Source: Desulfovibrio inopinatus DSM 10711
Lineage (GTDB): Bacteria; Desulfobacterota; Desulfovibrionia; Desulfovibrionales; Desulfovibrionaceae
NCBI RefSeq assembly: GCF_000429305.1
Contig: NZ_KE386879.1
Span: 124,001-188,000, forward strand
Reading direction: 5' to 3'
Length of the DNA: 64,000 nucleotides
Under the pieces are notes generated by a model that was not told the DNA's origin, did not search any database, and saw only the letters and a list, made by a program, of their open reading frames with translations. Numbering within the stretch: position 1 is the first letter of the stretch; the number at the start of each line of letters is the position of its first letter. A program made the position numbers and the translations under genes. Shown in pieces: positions 27,803-37,304 of the stretch.

Positions 27803-28536
27803 TAAATTTTGCGTTTCCTTTTCTTGGGAACATCAACGTCGCGTTTGGAACGCGGCGTGGGGGGCAGAGCACGGAAAGCTATGGTGGTGCAAATGTCTCG
27901 TTCGATGTCAATGATAGTGCTGATCACGTTGCCGCTAATCGAGAAGCAATACGCCAGCAGCTTGGATTTGAGAGGTGGTGTGGGCTTCGTCAAGTGCACG
28001 GCGACGATATGATTTTCGAACCTGAAGGCAGACCTACTGATGAGCCGGAATCTTTCACAGCCGACGGCCAAGCAACGTCACTGTCAGGATGCGCGCTCGC
28101 AATTAAGACTGCAGATTGCCAACCTATCATGCTTGCGCATACTTCCGGTCAATATATTGCTGCACTGCATGTGGGGTGGCGAGGAAATGTTTTGCGTTTC
28201 CCAATCACGGCTGTTGAAAAATTCTGTGAGCACTACTGCATCAAACCGGCTGACCTCATGGCCGTACGTGGCCCAAGCTTAGGCCCTGGAGCTGCAGAAT
28301 TTAAAAATTTTGAGCGTGAATTCGGATCGGACTTTATTGATTACTTCAATTCTAAGAAGAAAACAGTGGATCTCTGGCGTCTTACCGAAGATCAACTCGT
28401 GGCAGCCGGTTTGAAGAGAAATAATATTTTTCGTCTCGATCTCTGTACCTACAGCCTGCCTGACCTCTTCTTTTCGTATAGACAAGCCAAAGAGAGCGGC
28501 CGGCAAGTCAGTTTAATATGGATTGCTCCCCAATAA
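27781..28536 (+). CDS. Laccase-domain (YfiH/LACC1-type) protein
   Basis: 251 residues, ATG at 27781 with a perfect AAGGAGG. The family's metal-binding residues are visible: LRQVHGDD, IKTADCQP (cysteine) and ALHVGWRGN. The family includes multicopper-like polyphenol oxidases and enzymes with adenosine or purine nucleoside phosphorylase activity. Which of these applies is not resolvable here, hence no symbol. It overlaps the folate enzyme gene by 22 bases, so they are co-translated. Confidence 0.85.
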   Translation: MAEYIQIINFAFPFLGNINVAFGTRRGGQSTESYGGANVSFDVNDSADHVAANREAIRQQLGFERWCGLRQVHGDDMIFEPEGRPTDEPESFTADGQATSLSGCALAIKTADCQPIMLAHTSGQYIAALHVGWRGNVLRFPITAVEKFCEHYCIKPADLMAVRGPSLGPGAAEFKNFEREFGSDFIDYFNSKKKTVDLWRLTEDQLVAAGLKRNNIFRLDLCTYSLPDLFFSYRQAKESGRQVSLIWIAPQ

Positions 28537-28578
28537 TGATCTCCCGGGCAGAGGGGAGGGCAACCCGGGAATATCATT
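28535..28578. terminator. Hairpin between convergent genes
   Basis: Arms AATGAT + TCCCGGG and CCCGGGA + ATCATT form a two-part stem just after the laccase-domain gene and before the converging flavodoxin stop. There is no T tract, so it could be a weak or Rho-assisted terminator or a stabilising 3' hairpin. Confidence 0.5.
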
Positions 28579-28581
28579 ACG

Positions 28582-29028
28582 TTATAAAGCAGAAACGGCC
28601 TTTTGCACCCAGGCAACAATTCTTGCCTCCTCGCCGGTGGGATCGCCGTCAATTTTGAGACTCTCGGCGACAAGGGTTGCGCCGCAATCTCGAGCTTGAT
28701 CATCGACAGCATCGACGCCTTTACAAAACGAGGTATAGCCGGAATCGCCGCAACCAAAAACGGCAACGCGCTTTCCGCTCAGGGAAAGCCCGACCATGTC
28801 TTCATAAAAGGGGAGAAAATCTTCCTGTACCTCGTCTTCGATGGCTCCCCAGGTGGAAACGCCAAGACAGAACAAATCGTAAGGCTCTTCGAAGACGTCA
28901 ACACCGCGGTTGATCACATTGTCGATATCAACATCCAAACCGCGTTCTTGTAGTGCTGCTTGAACAAATTCGGCGGCCCTTTGGGTATTTCCTGTGGAAG
29001 AACCGTAAACAATCAGCGCTTTTTTCAT
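28582..29028 (-). CDS. Flavodoxin
   Basis: 148 residues, an FMN electron carrier. The phosphate-binding loop GSSTGNTQRAA and the isoalloxazine loops LGVSTWGA and VFGCGDSGYTSFC are all present; the last closely matches Desulfovibrio flavodoxins. Its ATG overlaps the stop of the upstream REC-PAS-HD-GYP gene by four bases, an unusual link of a redox carrier to a signalling enzyme. It may serve as low-iron replacement for ferredoxin. Confidence 0.95.
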   Translation of the reverse strand: MKKALIVYGSSTGNTQRAAEFVQAALQERGLDVDIDNVINRGVDVFEEPYDLFCLGVSTWGAIEDEVQEDFLPFYEDMVGLSLSGKRVAVFGCGDSGYTSFCKGVDAVDDQARDCGATLVAESLKIDGDPTGEEARIVAWVQKAVSAL

Positions 29029-30464
29029 ACTGCTTCTCCTGGTGATGGGATAGCGAAACGATCATCATCAAATGAAAAATCGTATTCGTTGAAGAGATGA
29101 AGACAGGCGTCGACAATGTCTGCGTCGTAGAGATTTCCTCTGTTTTTGGTGATTTCATCCAATGCAACATGGAGTCCCAAGGCGGCTCGATAGGGACGAT
29201 GAGATGACATGGCTTCAACCACATCCGCTACGGCAATGACTCGAGCTTCCGGAAGGATATCCGTGCCAAACAATCCGTGAGGATACCCCGTTCCATTGAT
29301 TCGTTCGTGGTGTTGAAGAACAATCTTGGCAATTTCCCACGGGAAAGGCACATTTTTGAGAATATCGTAGCCCACTTCAGAATGCGATTTCATGATTCCC
29401 ATTTCCATGCTCGTCAATATCGCAGGCTTGGAAAGAATTTCGGCAGGAACGTAGATTTTGCCGATATCATGTAATCGTCCTGAAATGAGAATCGATTGCA
29501 GTTGGTCCTCATCGAACCCCATATATTTGGCAATATGCCATGAAAGTTGCGCGACGCGTTGCTGGTGTCCGGCCGTATACGGATCGCGTTTTTCACTCGT
29601 TGCCGCCAGCGCATTGACCGTCTCCTGAAGTGTACGTCGCAATTCACTGACAGATCGGCGTAAGGCTGCTTCGGCATTCTTTCGTTTGGTAATATCCCGA
29701 AATACGAGCACGATGCCCATGAACTGATTTTTGGGATCAATAATAGGAGAAACGTTCAGTTCAACCGGAATTGAGCCGGATCCACGAACATTCAGTTTGA
29801 GTTCAGACCGTGAAGAGGGGGTTTCGCCGCGTGCGACGTTTAAAACTTCTTGCGTTTCAAGTTGTCCGTTTTTGTCACTGACATTAAAGACATCTGTTAA
29901 ATTCTTTTCAAAGGCATCAACTTGATTCCAACCAAGAAGCTTTTCCGCCATAGGATTGATGAATTGAATACGGCCGCTGGTATCCGTTGCGACGACGGCT
30001 TCGCCAATGCTGCGTAATGTTGTAGACAACCACCGTTCGTTTTGAAGCAGTCGACTTTCGAGACGGTGTTTGTAAATGGCCATCTCAATGGTGGTGTGCA
30101 GTTCTCGGTCTTCAAAAGGTTTGATGATATACCCGAATGGTTCACTTATTTTTGCACGGTGTAATGTGACATCGTCGGTAAACGCGGTCAGGTACACAAC
30201 AGGAATGTCGATATTGTTGCGGAGTTCACACGCTGTGTCGATACCATCCATTTCACCATCAAGCATGATATCCATAAGGACAAGGTCAGGTTTGAGAGAC
30301 ATCGTCATCTCAACAGCTTGTTGTCCCTCAGTTGCCAGGCCTACGACATCATACCCCAAGCTCGTCAGACGGTTTTTAATGTCAAGAGAAACGATGACTT
30401 CATCTTCCACGAGCAGAATGCGTCGCTTTGTATGCCCGAGTTCTTGGTGCGGCGATTTTTTCAT
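29025..30464 (-). CDS. REC-PAS-HD-GYP phosphodiesterase
   Basis: 479 residues. The receiver (residues 14-130) has VEDEV and acceptor D in LVLMDIMLDGEMDG. A PAS domain follows (about 143-265: WLSTTLRSIGEAVVATDTSG). A short helix leads to the HD-GYP domain (about 285-470) with TAGHQQRVA, HDIGKIYVP and HHERINGTGYP. It should degrade cyclic-di-GMP and be tuned by phosphorylation and a PAS ligand. It is translationally coupled to the flavodoxin gene. No cognate kinase is adjacent. Confidence 0.9.
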   Translation of the reverse strand: MKKSPHQELGHTKRRILLVEDEVIVSLDIKNRLTSLGYDVVGLATEGQQAVEMTMSLKPDLVLMDIMLDGEMDGIDTACELRNNIDIPVVYLTAFTDDVTLHRAKISEPFGYIIKPFEDRELHTTIEMAIYKHRLESRLLQNERWLSTTLRSIGEAVVATDTSGRIQFINPMAEKLLGWNQVDAFEKNLTDVFNVSDKNGQLETQEVLNVARGETPSSRSELKLNVRGSGSIPVELNVSPIIDPKNQFMGIVLVFRDITKRKNAEAALRRSVSELRRTLQETVNALAATSEKRDPYTAGHQQRVAQLSWHIAKYMGFDEDQLQSILISGRLHDIGKIYVPAEILSKPAILTSMEMGIMKSHSEVGYDILKNVPFPWEIAKIVLQHHERINGTGYPHGLFGTDILPEARVIAVADVVEAMSSHRPYRAALGLHVALDEITKNRGNLYDADIVDACLHLFNEYDFSFDDDRFAIPSPGEAV

Positions 30465-30488
30465 ACGGTCTCTTATGATACGTTTTGA

Positions 30489-31400
30489 TTACGAGACAAT
30501 GTCGTGTAAGGCCTCTTGAAGTTGAGGGGAGGAAAAATCAAATCCGGCATCAAGAAGTTTTTGCGGAAAAGCATTATTGCCGTGCAAAAGCATCTCAGTT
30601 GCCTTTTCTCCCAAAATGGCACGAAGCGCAAAGCCTGGAACCCGAAATAAGGATGGTCGGTGAAGTACCTGCCCAAGAACCTGTGCGAACCGATTCATAT
30701 CAACCGTGTCCGGGCTCGTCAGGTTGAAAGGGCCACGAGCATTTTCATTTTCCATAAGAAATGCAATTGCACGTATTTCGTCGCGAAGGTGAATCCAGGG
30801 AAAACCTTGATGGCCGTTGCCAAAAGGTCCCCCGATAAAGGCTTGGAAAAAAGGAAGAATTTCTTTGAGTGCTCCGCCTTGTCTTCCTAAAACAACCCCG
30901 GTGCGGATGATAGCTCGGCGTATGCCGAGATCCTCGGCTAAAGCTGTGCTCTCTTCCCATTGTGCGGCAACGTCGGATAGGAAGCCGGTACCTTTGGGCG
31001 TGCTTTCGTCCACGATTTTACCAGGTTGAGCGACGATATTACCGTAATACCCGACTGCCGATGCCTGAATAAGAACGCGAGGAAGATTTTTGGCCTGGTT
31101 CAAGGCATGCATCACCGCTTGTCCAGCCTGGAGTCGGCTATCGAGGATGCGCTTCTTCTTCTCCACAGTCCAACGGCCTTCACCTATATTATCGCCCGCC
31201 AAGTTTACAATGGCACTGGCTGAATCCACCAATTCACCCCAACCATCAGCCGTCTTTCCATCCCAACGTGCATAAAACACGAGCCTCGTATCGGGCTTGC
31301 GTGATCGAGTCAGAATCGTGACCGGGATACCGCGCTTGGTGAGATAACGTGTGAGCGCGGAACCAATAAATCCGGATCCCCCGGCTATAATAACGTGCAT
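30489..31400 (-). CDS. TIGR01777-family NAD-dependent epimerase-like protein (SDR39U1-type)
   Basis: 303 residues. The N-terminal NAD(P)-binding motif is GGSGFIGSALTRYL, with NLAGDNIGEGRW and SAVGYYG typical of this SDR family. The C-terminal DUF1731 domain is present (LTSPDTVDMNRFAQVLGQVL, then ALRAILGEKATEMLL). Function of the family is not settled; relatives are linked to cell division or heme-related stress. It stands 25 bases after the HD-GYP gene on the same strand, or rather upstream of it in the transcript. Confidence 0.85.
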   Translation of the reverse strand: MHVIIAGGSGFIGSALTRYLTKRGIPVTILTRSRKPDTRLVFYARWDGKTADGWGELVDSASAIVNLAGDNIGEGRWTVEKKKRILDSRLQAGQAVMHALNQAKNLPRVLIQASAVGYYGNIVAQPGKIVDESTPKGTGFLSDVAAQWEESTALAEDLGIRRAIIRTGVVLGRQGGALKEILPFFQAFIGGPFGNGHQGFPWIHLRDEIRAIAFLMENENARGPFNLTSPDTVDMNRFAQVLGQVLHRPSLFRVPGFALRAILGEKATEMLLHGNNAFPQKLLDAGFDFSSPQLQEALHDIVS

Positions 31401-31509
31401 ATCGGCTCCATCTGCTGAAAGATCGGTGAGCTACGAAAAAAAGAGTAATACGAACATGCTAACTTGTCGATGAAAGCTCACATAAAACGTTATACTGTAT
31501 ATATCTCTC

Positions 31510-32148
31510 TCAGTATGAGAAATCCAATTTATACGTGGTTGGGCCAAAGGAGTCCAAAGACCAAAAGACTGAAACGTCTCGAACCCAATCGGCTACGTCG
31601 TCTTGTTTTAATTTGATAGTTAGTTGTAATGTATACGGTTTCCCTCGTGTCAGCAAAGACCATGGAGCCAAATCGAGTGAAATAAGCCCCCACCCGTTGT
31701 AAATGACACCAGCAAGATTTTCGCTTTCAATAGGAGGCCCGTTACCGGGCGGTTCAAGGCGATACCGACCGTCAGACAAACGTTCTAGCCGGCTATAGCG
31801 GGATGTTTCAACGATAGATCGATTCCAAAGGTATTCACGCTTTTCCGATAAGCTGGCATCGCAAACAAGTGTCAAATTAACACCGGCATTCAAAAGTCCC
31901 TGCAGAGGAGCCAGGTTAGGAAAATCGAGGCCGAAGCGCACATTAATGCGACCTTGGCTATTATTCAGGATGAGGTTGCTTAATGAGATGTCGTCGGCCT
32001 GCGCGGGGTGCGGTGCAAAAAGAAACATAGCAAGGATGACACAACGAGCTAATAGACGCATCGCTGGCCAAAGTCGGCATCTGCGGGTTCGCCCAGAACC
32101 GCGTCCGAAGGATTGAAGTGAAACGTCATCCGATGCTGTTACGATCAT
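31510..32148 (-). CDS. DUF4390 family exported protein
   Basis: 212 residues from the ATG at 32148 (GGAG five bases upstream). A twin-arginine-like basic stretch (GRGSGRTRRCRLWPAMR) precedes a hydrophobic segment LLARCVILAMFLFAPHPAQA, so the protein is exported or anchored. The rest is beta-rich, with repeated motifs ISLSNLILNNSQGRINVRF, LVCDASLSEKREYLWNRSI and PYTLQLTIKLKQDDVADWV, as in DUF4390. In other bacteria the gene often lies next to two-component NtrY-type kinases; here it diverges from rlmH. Function unknown. Confidence 0.75.
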   Translation of the reverse strand: MIVTASDDVSLQSFGRGSGRTRRCRLWPAMRLLARCVILAMFLFAPHPAQADDISLSNLILNNSQGRINVRFGLDFPNLAPLQGLLNAGVNLTLVCDASLSEKREYLWNRSIVETSRYSRLERLSDGRYRLEPPGNGPPIESENLAGVIYNGWGLISLDLAPWSLLTRGKPYTLQLTIKLKQDDVADWVRDVSVFWSLDSFGPTTYKLDFSY

Positions 32149-32308
32149 GCAAACTCCGGTATCATGTGGATACTTTGGGGGCATCTCTGGCCTAAACCAT
32201 GGGCAACACTTTGACAACACCCAAAACCGGCGTATAGAAAAAGGGCTCTTACGAGGCTTTATGCCTGCAACAGACGCATGGCGTCATACCCTTGAATTTC
32301 AATTTATT

Positions 32309-32785
32309 ATGCAAACAATCAAGTGTCTTTTTGTCGGAGCACTCAAAGCCGATTATTTCAAAAGTGCATGCGATCATTACCTGACGTCCCTTCGACGCTA
32401 TGTCAATGTTGATGAGCGGATTATTAAAGACGTGAGTCCTCGTCGTACCGGGAAAAGCGAAGCCAAAAGAATCGCTCTGGAAGGGGAGGCTATCCTGTCC
32501 AAAATCGATGAACGCGATTTGCCTGTCTGTCTCGATGTAGCAGGCAAAGTCGTTTCATCTCCCAAGCTGGCATCACTGCTTCAAGGTTGGCTGGAAAATG
32601 AAACACGTGTGCCGTGTTTTATCATTGGCGGACCATTCGGTATGGACGCGTCCATTCTGCAAAAAAGTGCTTATCGTCTCAGCCTTGGCCCTATGACTTT
32701 TCCTCATGAACTCGCTCGCGTCATACTTTTGGAACAGCTTTATCGTGCATGTACCATTATGCGAAACATTCCTTACCACCATTAG
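32309..32785 (+). CDS. rlmH: 23S rRNA (pseudouridine1915-N3)-methyltransferase
   Basis: 158 residues from the ATG at 32309, which matches the family N-terminus (IKCLFVGALKADYF). It is a SPOUT methyltransferase acting on helix 69 of 23S rRNA. The SAM knot is visible: LPVCLDVAGKVVSSP, FIIGGPFGMDASI, and the C-terminal YRACTIMRNIPYHH. The start is not settled: an in-frame ATG at 32261 has GAGG four bases upstream, while 32309 lacks a clear ribosome site. That start would add 16 residues. Confidence 0.9.
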   Translation: MQTIKCLFVGALKADYFKSACDHYLTSLRRYVNVDERIIKDVSPRRTGKSEAKRIALEGEAILSKIDERDLPVCLDVAGKVVSSPKLASLLQGWLENETRVPCFIIGGPFGMDASILQKSAYRLSLGPMTFPHELARVILLEQLYRACTIMRNIPYHH

Positions 32786-32815
32786 TCGAGACATCACTCA
32801 TGTCCGGAGAACACC

Positions 32816-33034
32816 ATGATTGAAGAAGCACGCCTTGATGCCATGATCGAATATATGCGTTCCGGCCAGTTGGAAGAAGATTTCAAGTATTCCGCTCCAG
32901 ATCGACGGGGAGAAATTCTTGATATTCTCGAAAAATTGATGGATGCGGCTGAAATCGCCAATGAAGTCGCAACCCGGTTGATCTTCAAGGATTCTTATCT
33001 CGGTACACTGACCGGCATGAATGCCGATACATAG
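32816..33034 (+). CDS. Small conserved-looking hypothetical protein
   Basis: 72 residues. ATG at 32816 with CCGGAG six bases upstream, 30 bases after rlmH. It is acidic and predicted all-helical (EARLDAMIEYMRSGQLEEDF, then LDILEKLMDAAEIANEVA). No signal or membrane segment. Its 3' 40 bases overlap the converging rsmG gene tail to tail. The good ribosome site and amphipathic composition argue for a real gene. Function unknown. Confidence 0.6.
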   Translation: MIEEARLDAMIEYMRSGQLEEDFKYSAPDRRGEILDILEKLMDAAEIANEVATRLIFKDSYLGTLTGMNADT

Positions 33035-33678
33035 CGTGTATTGCCTACAGCCTCATACTGAGAGGTTCGCAGCAGGCGCACCGTGTCAGGAGCACACTCC
33101 TGAGTGACCGCCTCATTGGTCATAACCACGGCAACACCACCAGGGGCAAGAAATTCGCAACTTAAACGCAAAAAATCTGGCCATGGCATAAATGCACGGC
33201 TTAAACACAACCCGGCACGTTTGTCGTGTGCCAAGATGGTTTTAAACAGTTGTTCGGTCCGACCACGAAATACTCGGGTTTGAGCAAGCTTAAGACTCGA
33301 TACGGCCAGTTCGAGAAATACAGCACGTTTTGTGCGGGGTTCAACAAGAACATACTCGCCATGAGGCCAGAAAAGACGCAATGGCACTCCGGGAATACCG
33401 GCACCCGCGCCAAGGTCAAGGCTCAGCGTATTCCTGATGTCGGCTTCTGCCCCTAATGCATCAAGAAAGTCAGCCAGGTGCCAGCTATCGGCAACGAGGA
33501 TAGACAGCATTTCGGGCCATCGTTTCGGGCCGACAAGGTTGATTTTTTTATTCCAGGTTTCAAGCAGGCCAAGATAGGTTGCAAGCCCCCGAGCTTGGTC
33601 CGGAGTCAATATACGACCTAATGAGGCTGCCTTTTCCATGACGGTTTGTTCTGTCGCAGCAGGCGAAGCGGTTTTCAT
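32995..33678 (-). CDS. rsmG: 16S rRNA (guanine527-N7)-methyltransferase
   Basis: 227 residues from the ATG at 33678. The SAM-binding motif SLDLGAGAGIPGVPL is followed by VEPRTKRAVFLELA and the RAFMPW region; the helical N-terminus (YLGLLETWNKKINLVGPKR) is typical. It methylates G527 of 16S rRNA. The start is uncertain: neither 33678 nor 33639 has a good ribosome site, and the frame is open to a GTG at 33822 that would add 48 residues. The 3' end overlaps the small gene 32816-33034. Confidence 0.88.
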   Translation of the reverse strand: MKTASPAATEQTVMEKAASLGRILTPDQARGLATYLGLLETWNKKINLVGPKRWPEMLSILVADSWHLADFLDALGAEADIRNTLSLDLGAGAGIPGVPLRLFWPHGEYVLVEPRTKRAVFLELAVSSLKLAQTRVFRGRTEQLFKTILAHDKRAGLCLSRAFMPWPDFLRLSCEFLAPGGVAVVMTNEAVTQECAPDTVRLLRTSQYEAVGNTRYVSAFMPVSVPR

Positions 33679-33913
33679 GGAGGTATTTGACGTGTGACTC
33701 TGGGTTTCGTCAACTGCTCGGGCAGCATGAGATGGAAAAAGAGCGACGTGAGTCGCCCGGACGTTGTATGCTCTCTGTCGATAGGCAAAAAAATCAGCAG
33801 CCAGGGTATTTTCTGATTGCACAACTTCTCATGATGCTCTACCAAACCGGCCGGACGAATGTGTATTTTCGTTCCTCTATCTTCTCACTTTTTGCAAAGG
33901 AGTCCACCTCATC

Positions 33914-34855
33914 ATGACAGCGCAAGCGCACGTCGTATTGTTTCCCGGTCAAGGGTCGCAGGAAAAGGGCATGGGACGGCCACTGGCTGAATCCTGGTCC
34001 GACGCCATGGAACTTTGGCAACGCGCAGAAAAGATTAGCGGTCTTGCTTTGCGTGAAATCTATTGGGACGGCGACGAAAAGGACATGGTGGACACAAGGG
34101 CGTTGCAACCAGCGCTCACCGTCGTCAGCCTGGGCTTATGGTACCACCTCAAATCAAAGCTGAACCCTCTGGGGGTATCCGGTCATAGCCTCGGCGAATT
34201 TGCAGCTTTGGCTGCTGCCAACGTCCTGGAACCCGATGCCGTGCTCGAACTCGTTTCGGTCCGTGGACAACTCATGGCCGATGCCGAATCCCGTGGCGGT
34301 GGGGGAATGGCTGCGGTGCTTAAATTATCGCTGGAGCAGGTGGAAGCGTTGGTGGATGAAGCTGCCAGCGCATCGGATGCCATGCTGAAAATAGCCAATT
34401 TCAATTCTCCGGCCCAATTTGTCATTAGCGGTGAAAAAAAGGCTGTTGACGAAGCGGTTTCCCTGGCAAAGAAATATAAAGGGCGAGCGATTCCGCTTGC
34501 CGTTAGTGGGGCGTTCCATAGTCCGCTCATGGACGACGCCGCACGTGAATTAGAAAAAGTAATGACTCGATATGATTGGCGTGATCCGGCATTTCCAGTC
34601 TATTCTTGCGTTTCTGCAACTGCCGCAAGCGATCCGGCAACACTTCGTGAGCTTATGACACGCCAAATGACATCGTCTGTTCGTTTTATAGAAACAGTTG
34701 CAGCGATGTACGATGATGGAGCCCGACGCTTCATTGAGCTTGGCCCTAAAGGCGTTTTGACCAAACTGGCGGCTGCGAACCTGAAAGGGCGAAATGATGA
34801 GTTTGAGACCGTGAATATTGCCAATGCCGAAGCTGCCGCGGCGTTTTCGAATTAA
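33914..34855 (+). CDS. fabD: Malonyl-CoA:ACP transacylase
   Basis: 313 residues. It loads malonate onto acyl carrier protein for fatty acid synthesis. Motifs: FPGQGSQEKGMG, the active serine in GHSLGEFAALAAA, the arginine in SVRGQLMADA, and the catalytic histidine in GAFHSPLM. It is followed 29 bases on by argS. The other fab genes are not here, so it is a separated member of the pathway. Confidence 0.95.
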   Translation: MTAQAHVVLFPGQGSQEKGMGRPLAESWSDAMELWQRAEKISGLALREIYWDGDEKDMVDTRALQPALTVVSLGLWYHLKSKLNPLGVSGHSLGEFAALAAANVLEPDAVLELVSVRGQLMADAESRGGGGMAAVLKLSLEQVEALVDEAASASDAMLKIANFNSPAQFVISGEKKAVDEAVSLAKKYKGRAIPLAVSGAFHSPLMDDAARELEKVMTRYDWRDPAFPVYSCVSATAASDPATLRELMTRQMTSSVRFIETVAAMYDDGARRFIELGPKGVLTKLAAANLKGRNDEFETVNIANAEAAAAFSN

Positions 34856-34884
34856 ACCGGCAATCGCGATAAGGAGCATGTTTC

Positions 34885-36546
34885 ATGCGCGCACGCATGC
34901 ATTTTCAAGAAGCCCTGAGCGGCGTTCTTTCGGGTATGGGTGTGGCTTGGCCTGAGAAAACAGTTATTGAGCCACCCAAAGATAAAAAATTCGGCGATCT
35001 CGCTTGTAATGTCGCCATGATGTCGGCCAAAGCGCTGGGCAAAAAACCGCGTGAGGTCGCTGAGACCATTCGGGAAAAATTACTTGAAGCCGATACGGAC
35101 AATGTTTTTTCCGCCATTGAAGTTGCCGGCCCCGGCTTTCTGAACGTGACCTATTCCACATTGTTCTGGCAACGCCAGATTCAAGTGGTTCTTGATGCAG
35201 CGGATAACTTTGGACAATGTAATTTGGGACAGGGACGGAAAGTCCAGGTTGAATTTGTTTCAGCCAACCCCACTGGCCCGTTGCACATTGGACACGGTCG
35301 CGGAGCTGCCGTCGGTGACAGCCTTGCTCGAATTTTGCGCAAAGCCGGTTTCGACGTTGAAACGGAATACTATATTAATGACGCTGGTCGTCAGATGAGC
35401 ATTCTCGGGCTTTCCACCTTTACCCGATTACAGCAACTTTTCGGAAAAGATGTGCAACTGCCCGAAGATTGCTACAAAGGTGATTACATCATCGATTTGG
35501 CTCGTGAAGTGAAAGAGCAACACGGAGACGCATTGCTCTCCATGCCTGAAGAGGAAGTCGTAGAAATCTGCCAACAGCATGCCATGACAAGTATTCTCGA
35601 TGGTATCAAGTTGGATTTGGAAACGTTTCGCGTACAGCACGACATCTGGTTTTCTGAAAAAAGCCTTGTTGATGCGGGTAAAGTCGAAAAGACCTTATCC
35701 GACATGCAAGCGAATGGCTTGGCCTTTGAAAAAGATGGTGCGCTGTGGTTTGACACAGAACGCTACGGAGACGACAAGAATCGTGTCTTGCGCAAGTCTT
35801 CAGGAGATTTGACATACTTTGCTTCCGATATCGCCTATCATGACGATAAATATCGTCGTGGGTTCGATCTTGTTGTCGACATATGGGGAGCAGACCACCA
35901 CGGTTATGTTCCGCGTATGAAAGCGGCTGTACAAGCTTTGGGAAGAAAACCTGAAGACCTCGACGTCATTTTGGTGCAGCTTGTCAATTTGCTCCGTGCG
36001 GGCAAACAGGTGGCCATGTCAACGCGTTCAGGTGAATTCGAAACTTTGGCCGATGTCTGTACGGAAGTCGGTGTCGATGCTGCCCGCTTCATGTTTTTAT
36101 CCAGAAAAAGCGACAGTCATCTCGATTTTGATCTTGAGTTGGCTAAAGAACGATCCATGGACAATCCCGTCTATTACGTGCAATACGCACATGCGAGAAT
36201 TTGTTCGCTCAAAGCCAAAGCGGCAGAGCAGGGTGTAACGCCGGGGCAAGCTGATATGGCGACTCTGGCCGGCCTTGATACGGAAGCCGATCTTGACATG
36301 TTGCGTCTGCTTGACCAATTTCCCGACACGGTTGAATCAGCGGCGAAAAGTCTCGGTGTTCATCAGATAGGGTTCTATCTGCGAGAAGTGGCAAGTAGCC
36401 TGCATCGGTATTATACGCTGAACCCCGTACTCGCGGCGGGAGAAGCCACTCTTGTTGCATCGCGTCTGATGTTACTTGATGCTGTGGCTCAGGTGTTGCG
36501 CAATGGGCTTGATCTTATGGGAGTGAGCGCGCCCGATCGTATGTAA
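34885..36546 (+). CDS. argS: Arginyl-tRNA synthetase
   Basis: 553 residues, typical ArgRS length. ATG at 34885 with AAGGAG eight bases upstream. Class I signature HIGH is PLHIGHGRG; the KMSKS loop is degenerate ([10 protein letters not shown]), as is usual in ArgRS. The N-terminal Arg-specific domain ([14 protein letters not shown]) and C-terminal anticodon-binding helices ([17 protein letters not shown]) are complete. It lies just before an exported SPOR protein and the arginine decarboxylase gene. Confidence 0.97.
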   Translation: MRARMHFQEALSGVLSGMGVAWPEKTVIEPPKDKKFGDLACNVAMMSAKALGKKPREVAETIREKLLEADTDNVFSAIEVAGPGFLNVTYSTLFWQRQIQVVLDAADNFGQCNLGQGRKVQVEFVSANPTGPLHIGHGRGAAVGDSLARILRKAGFDVETEYYINDAGRQMSILGLSTFTRLQQLFGKDVQLPEDCYKGDYIIDLAREVKEQHGDALLSMPEEEVVEICQQHAMTSILDGIKLDLETFRVQHDIWFSEKSLVDAGKVEKTLSDMQANGLAFEKDGALWFDTERYGDDKNRVLRKSSGDLTYFASDIAYHDDKYRRGFDLVVDIWGADHHGYVPRMKAAVQALGRKPEDLDVILVQLVNLLRAGKQVAMSTRSGEFETLADVCTEVGVDAARFMFLSRKSDSHLDFDLELAKERSMDNPVYYVQYAHARICSLKAKAAEQGVTPGQADMATLAGLDTEADLDMLRLLDQFPDTVESAAKSLGVHQIGFYLREVASSLHRYYTLNPVLAAGEATLVASRLMLLDAVAQVLRNGLDLMGVSAPDRM

Positions 36547-36577
36547 TGTTTATAACCAGCAGGAAAACAGGTGGCCA

Positions 36578-37267
36578 ATGAAGATCTTCAGTCGACTCAA
36601 TATGTCGCAACCGGACAATGGTCCGAGAAAATTCTCCATTGAACTCACCATGTCCGGCCTGGTGTCCATTGCCGTGGTGGTTGTTCTCGGGGTGGCCTGG
36701 GTCTTTATTTTGGGAGTTCTGGTCGGTCGTGGATATAAACCCGAGAAAGCCGTTCCTGAACTTGCCCAAATACTTCCAACGACGGAAAGTTCGGAAAGTT
36801 TAGGCTCGGCATCAAGTCCGGAAGTGCTCAAACCGGAAGAACTTGGATTTATGGAGAGTCTGCGTGATAAAGGTGACGTAGACGGCCCGGCCGTCAGCCA
36901 AGCTCCGGCCGTTGCACTGACCCCGGAACCCGCAAAACCCCTGGTCGTAAAGCCGAAACCAACGCCGACGCCTGCCCCCCGAGTGGAAGAGCCGCGAAAG
37001 CCTGCCGTTGTTGAAACACCAGTTCAAGACGAACGATATTCGATTACGTATCAAGTGGCATCATTCTACGAGAAAAATCGGGCAAACACGTTCTTGTCGC
37101 AAATCTCCAAAAAAGGCGTGACGGGAAGAATTGAAAATGCTCAGGTTAAAGGCAAACCTGTGTTCCGCATTATTGTTACTTTATCTGGAAGCATGTCCGA
37201 TATCGAAGCCAAATTGGATGCTATAGGCGTTAAAAAGCCAATGCAAAGGAAGAAAACGAAGTTGTAG
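36578..37267 (+). CDS. SPOR-domain membrane protein
   Basis: 229 residues. A short cytoplasmic N-terminus leads into one membrane helix at about residues 25-48 (VSIAVVVVLGVAWVFILGVL). A Pro-rich linker follows (PKPTPTPAPRVEEP), and a C-terminal SPOR domain at about 150-229 (SITYQVASFYEKNRANTFL, then FRIIVTLSG). SPOR domains bind denuded peptidoglycan at division sites, so this is a likely division or cell-wall protein. It is inserted between argS and the decarboxylase gene. Confidence 0.88.
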   Translation: MKIFSRLNMSQPDNGPRKFSIELTMSGLVSIAVVVVLGVAWVFILGVLVGRGYKPEKAVPELAQILPTTESSESLGSASSPEVLKPEELGFMESLRDKGDVDGPAVSQAPAVALTPEPAKPLVVKPKPTPTPAPRVEEPRKPAVVETPVQDERYSITYQVASFYEKNRANTFLSQISKKGVTGRIENAQVKGKPVFRIIVTLSGSMSDIEAKLDAIGVKKPMQRKKTKL

Positions 37268-37304
37268 CTCTACACGACATCATTGCAGTTGGAGGAACCC
37301 CAGC

